Assembly: GCF_002937115.1 (NCBI RefSeq)
Contig: NZ_NHRY01000056.1
Coordinates: 1-34,144 of the forward strand
Reading direction: 5' to 3'
Source of the DNA: Rhodopila globiformis
Lineage (GTDB): Bacteria; Pseudomonadota; Alphaproteobacteria; Acetobacterales; Acetobacteraceae
DNA length: 34,144 nucleotides
Under the pieces are notes generated by a model. The model had not been told where the DNA came from and did not search any database. It saw only the letters and a list, made by a program, of their open reading frames with translations. Each line of letters begins with the position of its first letter. Positions within the stretch are counted from its first letter, which is position 1. A program made the position numbers and the translations under genes. This document shows positions 23,996-32,114 of this stretch, piece by piece.

Positions 23996-25045
23996 ATGCC
24001 AACCGTCTCGGCGGACAGACTGATCGAGATCGCCAAGGCCCTGCTGATCGCGGCAGGCGCGTCGGAGGAGGAAGCGGCGGTGGTTGCCCGCTACAACATT
24101 GGCGCGAACCTGGTGGGGCACGATTCCCACGGCATCATCCTGATCCCGACCTACATCGACCGCATCAAGGCCGGCCACATCGTTCCCAAGGCGCCATGGG
24201 TCATTACGCAGGAAACGCCGACGACCACGGTTGTTGATGGTAACTGGGGTTTTGGCTATGCGGTCACGGACCGGGCGATGCGCCATACGATCGAAAAGGC
24301 GAAGACGCAGAATGTTGCCGCCGCAACGGTGTTCCGCCAGAGCCATATCGGCCGCTTGGCCAGCTATCCGCTGATCGCGGCCGGGGAGGGCATGATCGCA
24401 ATGATCACGGCGGATTCCGGCCGCAGCCCCAAGCATGTGGCGCCATTCGGCGGGGCGAAGGCGCGACTTGGAACGAATCCAATCTGTTTCGCCGTGCCGT
24501 CCAACCTGGACGGGCCGCTGGTGTTCGACATGGCGACATCCGCCGCCGCCGCCGGCAAGATCAACGTGGCCACTGCCCGCGGCGACCAGGTGCCGAGCGG
24601 TTGGCTGATCGATGCGGAGGGGAAACCGTCCAACGACCCACGCGTGCTGAAAGCCGGTGGCGCGCTGCTGCCGCTGGGCGGCACCGAGGGCTACAAAGGC
24701 ACCGGCCTGGCCGCGATCGTCGAGATCCTGTCAGGCCTTCTGACAGGGCTCGGTTTCGGCGTCGAGCCGACTGGGCGCCACAACGACGGCTGCTTCATCG
24801 CCGTGTTCAATGTTGCCGCGTTCCGGTCGCTGGAGACGTTCAGGCAGGAAGTAACCGAGTTCGCGCAGTATCTGAAGGCGACGCCGCCGGCGCAAGGTTT
24901 TGCCGAGGTCTATTACCCGGGGGAAATTGAATTCCGGAAGGAGCAGGAGCGGCGGAAGAACGGGGTGCCGATCGAGGACGCGACCTGGAACAAGATCCGG
25001 GTTCTGGCGCAGGGCTATGGTCTTGCCGACAAGCTGGGGGTGTGA
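23996..25045 (+). CDS. Ldh-family (malate/L-lactate/sulfolactate-type) dehydrogenase
   Basis: A 349-residue NAD(P)-dependent oxidoreductase of the type-2 malate/lactate dehydrogenase family, which has its own non-Rossmann fold. Marks: an N-terminal SADRLIEIAKALLIAAGASEEEA helix, NLVGHDSHGIILIPTYIDRI (the GHxSHG motif), NWGFGYAVTDRAM, FRQSHIGRLASYPLIAA, GGAKARLGTNPICFAVP, VFDMATSAAAAGKI and GGTEGYKGTGLAAIVEILSGLLTG. The family oxidises 2-hydroxy acids, or reduces imino acids and ureidoglycolate. The substrate is not readable. The ATG at 23996 is used because GGGAGAA precedes it and the conserved SADRL segment begins there; longer frames extend into the opposite promoter. Confidence 0.87.
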   Translation: MPTVSADRLIEIAKALLIAAGASEEEAAVVARYNIGANLVGHDSHGIILIPTYIDRIKAGHIVPKAPWVITQETPTTTVVDGNWGFGYAVTDRAMRHTIEKAKTQNVAAATVFRQSHIGRLASYPLIAAGEGMIAMITADSGRSPKHVAPFGGAKARLGTNPICFAVPSNLDGPLVFDMATSAAAAGKINVATARGDQVPSGWLIDAEGKPSNDPRVLKAGGALLPLGGTEGYKGTGLAAIVEILSGLLTGLGFGVEPTGRHNDGCFIAVFNVAAFRSLETFRQEVTEFAQYLKATPPAQGFAEVYYPGEIEFRKEQERRKNGVPIEDATWNKIRVLAQGYGLADKLGV

Positions 25046-25162
25046 AGGGCGCTTGGTATTCGGTAATCGGCTTGACGATCGAAAGATGCGCGCGGACGGG
25101 CCGCTTTGCAGACCATGCCCCATCTGGTACGACAACGTGGCTGCCGATGGAGTGCCGCGTCC

Positions 25163-26227
25163 ATGAGCTACGAACCCAAGCGTGCCGATTTCTCCGTGCC
25201 CGTCCGCATCAACCTCTATTCCGACACGCAGACCCGCCCTTCGCCCGCCATGAAAGAGGCGATGATGGCAGCCGAAGTGGGTGACGAGCAGGGAGGTTCC
25301 GATCCGACGGTGTGGGAACTGTGCGACCGGACAGCGGCGCTGCTGGGCAAGGAAGCGGCGATGTTCATGCCATCCGGGACCATGTGCAATCAGGTCGCTT
25401 TGGCAACGCACTGCCGTCCGGGGGACGAAATCCTGGCGCATGAGGATGCGCATATCCAGTCCAGCGAGGCCGGCGGCCCAGGAGCCATCAGCGGCGTGAT
25501 GATCCGTGGATTGCCTGGTGCCAGGGGGATTTTCTCGGCGGACACTCTGCGCGACGCGATCCGTCCGGTGTCTCGTTACGCGCCGGCGCAACGACTTGTC
25601 GAAGTCGAACAGACGGCGAACAAGGGCGGCGGCGCCTGCTGGCCGATCGGCGACCTGAAGGCTGTGGCCGATGTTGCGCATCAGCACGGCATGAAGGTCC
25701 ACATGGACGGCGCCCGGGTGCTGAACGCGGCGGTGGCGCTGGGTGTCGCCGCGGCGGATGTGGTGGCGGATTGCGATACGGTCTGGCTGGATTTCACCAA
25801 GGGCCTGGGCGCGCCGTTGGGAGCGGTGCTGGCCGGGCCAGGGGATTTCATCGGCGAGGCCTGGCGCTGGAAGCAACGGCTGGGCGGATCGATGCGCCAG
25901 GGCGGCATGAACGCCGCCGCCTGTATCTACGCGCTGCAACACAACGTCGCGCGCCTGGCGGAGGATCACGCTAACGCCGCCGGCCTGGCCCACGGCATGG
26001 CGCAAATCCCGGGGATCGTGGTGGAGATGCCGGAAACCAATATGGTCTTTTTTGATACCAAAGGCGCCGGCCTGACGGCGGCGGAACTGGCGGCCCGACT
26101 GCGTCCGCTCGGGGTCACGATTTCCGTTTCGGGGTCTTATCGAGGCCGCGCCTGCACGCACCTGGACGTCACGGCCGCGCAGATCGAGGAAGCCGTGGCG
26201 ATCATGCGAAGCGTCATCGCGGCCTGA
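25163..26227 (+). CDS. ltaE: Low-specificity L-threonine aldolase
   Basis: A 354-residue PLP enzyme of fold type I that cleaves L-threonine or L-allo-threonine to glycine and acetaldehyde. Marks: NLYSDTQTRPSPAM near the N-terminus, GDEQGGSDPTVWELCDRTAALLGKE, FMPSGTMCNQVAL, HEDAHIQSSEAGGPG, KVHMDGARVLNAA (PLP-contacting Asp182 and Arg185) and the Schiff-base lysine Lys213 in WLDFTKGLGAPLGAVLAG. The ATG at 25163 has GGAG about 10 nt upstream; earlier ATGs give a non-conserved extension. The 3' end overlaps the convergent NHL remnant by 14 nt. The acetaldehyde product could connect to acetoin/acetaldehyde metabolism, but that is conjecture. Confidence 0.87.
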   Translation: MSYEPKRADFSVPVRINLYSDTQTRPSPAMKEAMMAAEVGDEQGGSDPTVWELCDRTAALLGKEAAMFMPSGTMCNQVALATHCRPGDEILAHEDAHIQSSEAGGPGAISGVMIRGLPGARGIFSADTLRDAIRPVSRYAPAQRLVEVEQTANKGGGACWPIGDLKAVADVAHQHGMKVHMDGARVLNAAVALGVAAADVVADCDTVWLDFTKGLGAPLGAVLAGPGDFIGEAWRWKQRLGGSMRQGGMNAAACIYALQHNVARLAEDHANAAGLAHGMAQIPGIVVEMPETNMVFFDTKGAGLTAAELAARLRPLGVTISVSGSYRGRACTHLDVTAAQIEEAVAIMRSVIAA

Positions 26228-26504
26228 CGAAGCGCCTGATCTGGTGGCGCTCGCTGTCGCCGACGAGGATGGGACCGTCAGGCGCTACTGCCAGCCCGTG
26301 CGGCCGGACGGGACTGCAGGCGACCGTCGTGACGATCCAGATGCGCGCGTCGATCCGCCGGGTGACATTGTTCTCCGTGCCCACGACAAGAATATTGCCG
26401 GCCGGATCAACGGCTATCTCCTTCGCGCGTCGAATACCGCCTGCTGCGCCGGTGCCGGCGACGACATTCATCGTCCAATCAGATGCGGATTGCGGCTTGT
26501 TCAT
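26214..26504 (-). CDS. Shrunken NHL-repeat protein, probably a remnant
   Basis: A 96-residue frame. It shows VVAGTGAAGG, IAVDPAGNILVVGTENNVTRRID, WIVTTVACSPVRPHGLAVAPDG and ILVGDSERHQIRRF. These are NHL-repeat blades (A-V-D-x-x-G-N-x-x-V-A-D-x-x-N-x-x-V-R-R-I-D...T-V-A-G). NHL propellers normally have at least five or six blades; only about two are left. The first blade jumps from AGTGAAGG directly to IRRAKEIAVDP, and the aspartate expected after LVV is Gly. A start ATG at 26504 has only a weak GGGAA upstream. Internal deletion of a larger propeller is the likely origin. It may still be translated, but a complete domain is impossible. Confidence 0.5.
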   Translation of the reverse strand: MNKPQSASDWTMNVVAGTGAAGGIRRAKEIAVDPAGNILVVGTENNVTRRIDARIWIVTTVACSPVRPHGLAVAPDGPILVGDSERHQIRRFVRPR

Positions 26505-26598
26505 GCTGATTCCCTGATCGTTCCGGCCAGCAAGGTTGTCGTCCCCGCGATGTCAAGCGTAGGATCGCTGAAATCGACGACAGTCGGAGGAAGCCAGG

Positions 26599-28206
26599 AT
26601 GGATGTGAACACCGCCCAGGAGCGCAGCAGCGTAGTGCGAGGTCTCTATGACAAGCTGGAGGACCGCGTCCTGATGCGCGACCAGAAAGGCGCAAGCGAT
26701 GTCTATTATGAACTCGTTCGCGCCAACCGACCGCTGAACGAGATCGTCGCCGAAGGTGTTCGGATCCATGCGCCATATACGCATGTTCCGTATCACGAAC
26801 GGATGGACGACGGGTATCCGAACTTTGTCAACAATGACCACTGCCTGCTCAGCGCCCGCGCGACCATCAACCTGAAACGCATGCTGCCGCCGCATCTCGC
26901 GATGCTGCCGATGGCGCAGACCATCTGGTACATCCCGACCGGCCTGGACATCTGGAACCAGAAGATCAACAAGGCGCCTGGCCATTACACCCGCCTGCGC
27001 GGCGACAGCACCACGGTGCAGTCGCCGCCGGCCCCGGTCGCGTGCTGGCCGGATCAGGAGCCACTGCCGCAGGCCGGTCCGCTGAAGGAACGACTGAACA
27101 ACTGGATGACCCAGGTGCACCGCGGCAACGTCATCGACGCCTACCGCCTGTTCCTGGGCCTGATGCAGGATCCGACAGAACGCCGGGATGTCCTCGCCGA
27201 AATGTGTTTCGCCGGCCTGATCGACGTCCAGGATCGCCTGTTGCACAATCGTTCCTATACCACCGGGCACAAAGCCTATCGCGCCCGCTCGACCGTAGAG
27301 CTTGGCAATGCCCTTGGCTGGGACAACGCCCACAACGTGATCTACGCCGGTGCGCTGGACATCGCCGTTGGGCCACGCTGGTATTCGACTTACGAGGTCG
27401 CCTGTAACTACATCAAGATGATGATCGAAGGAGAGGCGCTGCACGCCGTCCCGTACGGCGGCGTCAGCGAGGCCGAACTTGCCGTACTGCGCAACAGGGA
27501 ACCGGTGAACCAGCAGGAAGCCGTCGAGCTCACGACCGCCATCATGCGCCAGGGCGAGATCGAAACGCTTGAGACACTGACGAAATTGCTGAAATCCGGC
27601 AAAGACCCGCGCCGCATCCTGGACGTGATCCAGCTGATCGTGGCGCAGATCATCCTGGAAACCCGGGATCAGGCCGCGTTCAACATGCCGCACCATTGCT
27701 ACGAGTATCAGAACACGCTGGCCTGGTTCTACGACACCTTCGACCATCCGCGCCGGTTGCGGTTGCTTTACGTGGCTGCAATGTTCGCCAACCGCGTCGC
27801 CTACCACCAACAGGGCCTGGGCGAGGTGCACTCTGCGCCAACTCAGGTGCCGTCCGGCGCGCGGGCTCTTGATGCCGCACAACTTCTCGACCGCGTGGAT
27901 GCCGCGATCTGTACCCTGAATGGCGAGGAAGCCGTGGGCTGGACACAGGCATATTGCGACAACGTATCAGACCGCGCGCCGCTGGTGCAGCGTATCGCGC
28001 TGGCGGCCTGCAAGCTGGGCAACGATCCGCACAACCAGGAAATTGCCCAGTGCATGCTGATGGATTTCGGTACGAATCGGCAGCCGGATCGTGACAGGCT
28101 GCTGCTGGCTGCATCCTACCACACCGCGATGCATCGCAAATACGGCGACCCGATGGAAGCGGGCCGCCGGTTCGGCCATGCCATGGGCCTCTCGGAACTG
28201 CATTGA
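26599..28206 (+). CDS. Conserved-looking His-rich protein of unknown function
   Basis: A 535-residue, apparently soluble and largely helical protein that I do not recognise. It has no signal peptide or membrane segment. Histidines are numerous and sit in well-formed motifs: HAPYTHVPYHERMDDGYPNF followed by VNNDH (His57, 62, 66 and 81), GWDNAHNVIYAGALDIA (His245), MPHHCYEYQNTLAWFYDTF (His365/366), NRVAYHQQG (His403) and ASYHTAMHRKYG (His508/512). This pattern suggests a metal-dependent enzyme. There is a loose resemblance in style to questin-oxidase-like helical oxidases, which I would not assert. The ATG at 26599 has GGAGGAAGCC upstream. It leads a co-directional run with a zinc alcohol dehydrogenase, a CurA/PTGR-like reductase and a luciferase-like monooxygenase, so it probably acts on a shared substrate. 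Confidence 0.75.
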   Translation: MDVNTAQERSSVVRGLYDKLEDRVLMRDQKGASDVYYELVRANRPLNEIVAEGVRIHAPYTHVPYHERMDDGYPNFVNNDHCLLSARATINLKRMLPPHLAMLPMAQTIWYIPTGLDIWNQKINKAPGHYTRLRGDSTTVQSPPAPVACWPDQEPLPQAGPLKERLNNWMTQVHRGNVIDAYRLFLGLMQDPTERRDVLAEMCFAGLIDVQDRLLHNRSYTTGHKAYRARSTVELGNALGWDNAHNVIYAGALDIAVGPRWYSTYEVACNYIKMMIEGEALHAVPYGGVSEAELAVLRNREPVNQQEAVELTTAIMRQGEIETLETLTKLLKSGKDPRRILDVIQLIVAQIILETRDQAAFNMPHHCYEYQNTLAWFYDTFDHPRRLRLLYVAAMFANRVAYHQQGLGEVHSAPTQVPSGARALDAAQLLDRVDAAICTLNGEEAVGWTQAYCDNVSDRAPLVQRIALAACKLGNDPHNQEIAQCMLMDFGTNRQPDRDRLLLAASYHTAMHRKYGDPMEAGRRFGHAMGLSELH

Positions 28207-28291
28207 CCGTGCCGCCGTGCCCGGCCGGCCACTTGACCGGCGCACGGCAAGCGGTATCCATGTGCAAACGCCAGAAAGCAGGAGACTGGAT

Positions 28292-29362
28292 ATGCGCGCA
28301 TGGGCCGTGGTCGAGAACGGGCAGCCATTGAAGGAAATCGAACTGCCGACGCCGGAGCCGAAAGGCACGGAAGTATTGCTAGAGGTCACGCACTGCGGCG
28401 TCTGCCATTCCGACCTGCACATCTGGGAAGGCTATTACGATATCGGCGGCGGCCAGAAGATGTCGCTGAAGGATCGCGGCGTGACCCTGCCGCTGGCGAT
28501 GGGGCATGAAATCATCGGCCGCGTCGTCAAGCTCGGGCCCGAGGCAACCGGCGTGAAAGTTGGCGACGTTCGCATCGTGTTCCCATGGCTGGGCTGCGGC
28601 AAGTGTGAAAAGTGCCTGGCGGAAGAAGACAACATGTGCAGCGTCGCGGCGCGCAGCCTGGGCGTTTACCAGAACGGCGGCTACGGCACGCATGTGGTTG
28701 CGCCGCACCCGCGGCACCTGGTCGATCTGGGGAATCTCGATCCGGCGGTGGCGGCAACCTATGCCTGTTCGGGAATAACGGTTTATTCCGCCATCAAGAA
28801 GGCGATGCCGCTGAAGCCCGACCAGCCGATCGTGCTGGTGGGCGCGGGCGGCCTGGGCCTGAACGCCGTCGCCATACTCAAGGCGATGAAGCACGAGAAC
28901 ATCATTTCCGTCGATGTCAGCGCGGAAAAGCGCGATGCGGCCTTGAAGGCCGGGGCGCACAAGGCGGTGGACGGCAGCGGCGACGGCGCCGCGGTGACCA
29001 AGCGCATCATGGAGGCCGCGGGCGGCCCGGTGCCGGCGGTGATCGACCTGGTGAACGGCACCGCAACGGCTCGTTTCGCCTTCGGCGCGCTCGCCAAAGG
29101 CGGCAAGCTGATCCAGGTCGGTCTTTTCGGTGGCGAGCTGATGCTGCCGCTGCCGATCATGGCGATCCGGGCGTTGACTGTGCAGGGAAGCTATGTCGGG
29201 AACCCGAAGGACCTGCGGGAACTGGTGAAGCTGGCCCAGGATGGCCAACTGTCGGCGCTGCCGGTGGCGACCGTTCCGCAAAGCCAGGCCTACGAGGCAC
29301 TGATGCGCCTGAAGGACGGCAAGGTCACCGGGCGCCTCGTGTTAAAGGCCGAGGCGGCATAA
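28292..29362 (+). CDS. Zinc-dependent alcohol dehydrogenase, MDR family
   Basis: A 356-residue medium-chain dehydrogenase. Catalytic-zinc ligands are Cys35 in THCGVCHSDLH, His72-Glu73 in GHEIIGRV, and Cys159 in TYACSGITVY. The structural zinc site is GCGKCEKCLAEEDNMC (Cys102, 105, 108, 116). The Rossmann motif VGAGGLGLNA starts at residue 183. An insertion (GYYDIGGGQKMSLKDRGVTL) between the first ligands is typical of a rhizobial/acetobacterial subgroup. It should oxidise an alcohol to an aldehyde or ketone with NAD(P). The ATG at 28292 follows AGGAG. Its TAA stop overlaps the ATG of the next gene by one base, showing translational coupling to the CurA-like reductase. Confidence 0.9.
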   Translation: MRAWAVVENGQPLKEIELPTPEPKGTEVLLEVTHCGVCHSDLHIWEGYYDIGGGQKMSLKDRGVTLPLAMGHEIIGRVVKLGPEATGVKVGDVRIVFPWLGCGKCEKCLAEEDNMCSVAARSLGVYQNGGYGTHVVAPHPRHLVDLGNLDPAVAATYACSGITVYSAIKKAMPLKPDQPIVLVGAGGLGLNAVAILKAMKHENIISVDVSAEKRDAALKAGAHKAVDGSGDGAAVTKRIMEAAGGPVPAVIDLVNGTATARFAFGALAKGGKLIQVGLFGGELMLPLPIMAIRALTVQGSYVGNPKDLRELVKLAQDGQLSALPVATVPQSQAYEALMRLKDGKVTGRLVLKAEAA

Positions 29363-30381
29363 TGGCCGCCGCCGGTTTTCGCCGCTCGGTCGTGCTGAAG
29401 CGCCGTCCGGGCGGGGAGCCTTCGCGGGGGGATTTCGACATCCGCGAGGATCCGGTTCCCCATCCGGAGGCCGGGGATGTCGTTACTCGCACGATCTGGC
29501 TGTCGATCGATCCGTATATGCGCGGGCGGCTGCGCGAGGAGCAGACCTATGCCACCGCCGTCCAGATCGGTGACGTCATGACCGGGGAAACCGTCGGCGA
29601 GGTCGTCGAATCGGGCGATCCGGCATTCCAGCCGGGCGACCTGGTCGTCGGCGCGCGCGGCTGGCAGACCCATTCGGTCACGCCGGGCAAGCAACTGGTG
29701 AAGATCAGGAAGGGCGCCGCGCCGCTGTCCGCGTATCTTGGGATCCTTGGGATGCCGGGCGCGACAGCGTATGCCGGCGTCACGGAAATCTGCAAGCCGA
29801 AGCCTGGCGAAACGTTCGTCGTGTCGGCGGCCTCGGGCGCCGTCGGTTCAGTGGCGGGGCAGCTTGCCAAGCGGGCGGGGGCGCGCGTGATCGGCATCGC
29901 GGGCGGACCGGACAAGTGCTTCTGGGTGCAGGACAGCCTGGGCTTCGACGACTGCGTCGATCATCGCTCGATCGATCTGCGGGGAGAACTGCATGCCGCC
30001 TGCCCGAATGGGATCGATGCCTATTTCGAGAACGTCGGCGGCGCGGTGCAGGCCGCTGTGTTCGAGCAGTTGAACCCGTTCGCCCGCGTCGCGATGTGCG
30101 GCATGGTTTCTCAGTATAACGAAAAGACCCCGCCGCCCGGGCCCAACCTGGGGTTTGTCGTCGGCAAGCGCGTCCTGATCCAGGGCTTCATCGTGTCCGA
30201 CCGGCCCGAGCGGCTGACCGAATGGCGGACAATGGCGGAGCCGCTGGTCGCCGAGGGCAACCTTGTCTACCGCGAGGACGTCATCGAGGGGCTGGAAAAC
30301 GCGCCCGACGCGCTGGCGGGAATTCTGACCGGGCGGAATTTCGGCAAGTTGCTGGTGAAGGTTTCTCCCGAGCCGTCGTAA
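29362..30381 (+). CDS. NADP-dependent oxidoreductase, CurA/PTGR-like
   Basis: A 339-residue zinc-free MDR enzyme of the leukotriene B4 12-hydroxydehydrogenase/prostaglandin reductase/curcumin reductase group. Marks: VTRTIWLSIDPYMRGRL, MTGETVGEVVESG, LGMPGATAYAGVTEICKPKPGE, VVSAASGAVGSVAGQLAKRAG (NADP-binding AASGAVG), YFENVGG, CGMVSQYN and IQGFIVSD. Family members reduce the double bond of alpha,beta-unsaturated ketones or aldehydes. This fits directly after an alcohol dehydrogenase that could supply an enone or enal. It starts on the TAATG overlap with that gene and ends 17 nt before the luciferase-like gene. Confidence 0.9.
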   Translation: MAAAGFRRSVVLKRRPGGEPSRGDFDIREDPVPHPEAGDVVTRTIWLSIDPYMRGRLREEQTYATAVQIGDVMTGETVGEVVESGDPAFQPGDLVVGARGWQTHSVTPGKQLVKIRKGAAPLSAYLGILGMPGATAYAGVTEICKPKPGETFVVSAASGAVGSVAGQLAKRAGARVIGIAGGPDKCFWVQDSLGFDDCVDHRSIDLRGELHAACPNGIDAYFENVGGAVQAAVFEQLNPFARVAMCGMVSQYNEKTPPPGPNLGFVVGKRVLIQGFIVSDRPERLTEWRTMAEPLVAEGNLVYREDVIEGLENAPDALAGILTGRNFGKLLVKVSPEPS

Positions 30382-30398
30382 CCACGCGGAGTGCTGGC

Positions 30399-31253
30399 AT
30401 GAAGTTCGGCGCGTCGATGTTCTTCACCGACTATTCGATCCAGCCCGCGGACCTGGGGCGGGCGATGGAGGAACGCGGATTCGATACGCTGTGGGGGCCG
30501 GAACACTCCCACATACCGCTCAGCCGCAAGACGCCGTTCATCCTGGGTGGCGAACTGCCAAAGCGTTACTATGACGTGATGGACCCGTTCGTCACCCTGA
30601 CAGCGGTTGCCGCCGCAACGAAGACCCTGAATATCGGCACCGGCGTTTGCCTGGTCGCGCAGCGCGATCCGATCCAGACAGCGAAGCTGGTGGCTTCGAT
30701 CGACCAAATCTCCGGCGGCCGGTTCCTGTTTGGAATCGGCAACGGCTGGAACCAGGACGAAACGGAGAATCACGGCACTGTCTTCACCACGCGCCACAAG
30801 CTGGCGCGGGAACGCGTGGAGGCGATGAAGGCGATCTGGACCCGGGACACCGCCGAATATCACGGGGAATTCGTCGATTTCGGCCCCATGGCGGCCCGGC
30901 CGAAGCCGTTACAAAAGCCGCATCCGCCGATACTGATCGGCGGCGCGTTCCCTTACTCGGCTCGCCGGGCAATCCGTTACGGTAACGGCTGGATGCCGCA
31001 GGTGACAAGCGCCAGCAAGGCGCCGCTGACCGAGGCCATCCCGCAGTTCCGCCGGATGGCGGCCGAGGCGGGACGCGATCCCGCCAGCCTGCGCATCATG
31101 ATCGGTGGCCAACCGCCGGATGTGACGCTGATCGAACGGTACAAGGCGCTGGGCGTGGAAATGGTCTATCCCAGCCTGCCGTCGGAACAACGGGACGTCA
31201 TCCTGCCGATACTGGACCAGTGGGCGGGCATCATGCGGCGGGTGAACGGATAG
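30399..31253 (+). CDS. Luciferase-like (LLM) flavin-dependent monooxygenase
   Basis: A 284-residue TIM-barrel protein of the bacterial-luciferase superfamily. Marks: KFGASMFFTDYSIQPADLGRA, GFDTLWGPEHSHIP, PFVTLTAVAAATKTLNIGTGVCLVAQRDP, AKLVASIDQISGGRFLFGIGNGW, RVEAMKAIWT, PKPLQKPHPPILIGG and GNGWMP. These match the group often annotated as F420- or FMN-dependent LLM oxidoreductases (TIGR03619-like). Whether FMN or F420 is used cannot be told; no cofactor genes are in the window. It may insert oxygen into, or cleave, the compound handled by the preceding dehydrogenase and reductase. The ATG at 30399 follows CGGAG. It is the last plus-strand gene before the convergent pal. Confidence 0.88.
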   Translation: MKFGASMFFTDYSIQPADLGRAMEERGFDTLWGPEHSHIPLSRKTPFILGGELPKRYYDVMDPFVTLTAVAAATKTLNIGTGVCLVAQRDPIQTAKLVASIDQISGGRFLFGIGNGWNQDETENHGTVFTTRHKLARERVEAMKAIWTRDTAEYHGEFVDFGPMAARPKPLQKPHPPILIGGAFPYSARRAIRYGNGWMPQVTSASKAPLTEAIPQFRRMAAEAGRDPASLRIMIGGQPPDVTLIERYKALGVEMVYPSLPSEQRDVILPILDQWAGIMRRVNG

Positions 31254-31359
31254 CTGCGCTCCGGCCAGAATGACAGATATATGACACTTCCAAGAAATGT
31301 CGCATCCCGCCGGCGCACGACGGCCGGGTTCAGCGCCGGTTGGTCTGAAACGCCAACGC

Positions 31360-31383
31360 CCCTGGCGGATCGCTCCACCAGGG
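31360..31383. terminator. Hairpin between convergent LLM and pal genes
   Basis: CCCTGGCGGA, TCGC loop, TCCACCAGGG: a 10-bp stem with one mismatch, flanked by AACG on the left and CGTCGTTT on the right. The short T-run on each strand and its place between convergent genes suggest a bidirectional terminator. Confidence 0.5.
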
Positions 31384-31406
31384 CCGTCGTTTACACCAGG
31401 CGAAAC

Positions 31407-31422
31407 CCGGCCCGCGGGCCGG
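31407..31422 (-). terminator. GC palindrome just after pal
   Basis: A perfect 16-bp palindrome (CCGGCCCGCGGGCCGG), 12 nt beyond the pal stop and followed on the minus strand by GTTTCG. It may assist termination of pal; the T-run is short. Confidence 0.35.
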
Positions 31423-31434
31423 CGATGTCCCGCG

Positions 31435-31905
31435 TTACCGAACCGACGTGATCGCGTTGCGGTTCTGCGCCCAGGCCTGCTCATCCGAGCCCTGCGCCGT
31501 TGGGCGGTCCTTGCCGTAGCTGATCGTCGTCATGCGCGCCCCGGCCACGCCCTTCGCCCGCAGGTAGTTGGCCGCCGCGTGCGCGCGACGGTCACCCAGC
31601 GCCAGGTTGTACTCCTCGGTGCCGCGCTCATCGCAGTTGCCGGCAATCTGGACGTTCACGTTGCCGTACTTGGCCAGCCAGGCGGCCTGCTTGTCCAGCG
31701 TCGCCTTGGCATCGGGGCGCAGCGTGGAGCGGTTGAAATCGTAGAACACGCGGTCGCCGACATTCGCGACCAGGTCTTCCTGGCTGCCCGGAACAATGCC
31801 GGCAGCGGATGCCGTCGGCGTCGCTTCGGGGGCGGCAGGAGGCTTGCTGCTGCAGGCCGCCATCAGGGCGACCGCCGCGAAAGCGCCAAGGGTCTTAACG
31901 TTCAT
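31435..31905 (-). CDS. pal: Peptidoglycan-associated lipoprotein Pal
   Basis: A 156-residue outer-membrane lipoprotein of the Tol-Pal system. The signal peptide MNVKTLGAFAAVALMAAC ends in a lipobox with the acylated Cys18. A short Pro/Ala-rich linker follows, then an OmpA-like domain: DRVFYDFNRSTLRPDAKATLDKQAAWL, VQIAGNCDERGTEEYNLALGDRRAHAAANYL and ISYGKDRP. NCDERGTEEYN is the usual Pal peptidoglycan-binding signature with the diaminopimelate-contacting Asp and Arg. The ATG at 31905 gives the proper signal peptide. It lies 209 nt downstream of tolB, a wider gap than usual, so it may have its own promoter. It helps tether the outer membrane to the wall during division. Confidence 0.93.
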   Translation of the reverse strand: MNVKTLGAFAAVALMAACSSKPPAAPEATPTASAAGIVPGSQEDLVANVGDRVFYDFNRSTLRPDAKATLDKQAAWLAKYGNVNVQIAGNCDERGTEEYNLALGDRRAHAAANYLRAKGVAGARMTTISYGKDRPTAQGSDEQAWAQNRNAITSVR

Positions 31906-32079
31906 CAGTTCTTCGTCCCTGAATGGGGTGCAATCCGTGTGCGCAAACAAAATCGCGCAGAGGAACCGGTAAACCGTTCCGTCCTCGTGAGCGATTAATC
32001 CCGCCGGCGCGGCAGGGTCAAGTTCCTGCTCGCCGGTTCGTGATACATAACCTACCTGTTGCCTTGCTATCACACAATC

Positions 32080-32113
32080 TTAATAGTAATTAATGCAGTT
32101 TTGTTGCAATCAA
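32080..32113 (-). promoter_or_regulatory. AT-rich possible pal promoter
   Basis: Between tolB and pal lies the most AT-rich patch of this end. On the minus strand TTGATTGCAAC is followed about 20 nt later by TACTAT. The spacing to a -35/-10 pair is not ideal (15 or 19 nt), so this is only a plausible separate promoter for pal. Confidence 0.25.
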
Positions 32114-32114
32114 C

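Noticed and set aside
26479..27882. Minus-strand 467-codon frame opposite the unknown 535-residue gene
   Set aside because: The plus-strand frame has a strong ribosome site, balanced composition and structured motifs; the minus frame looks like its antisense.
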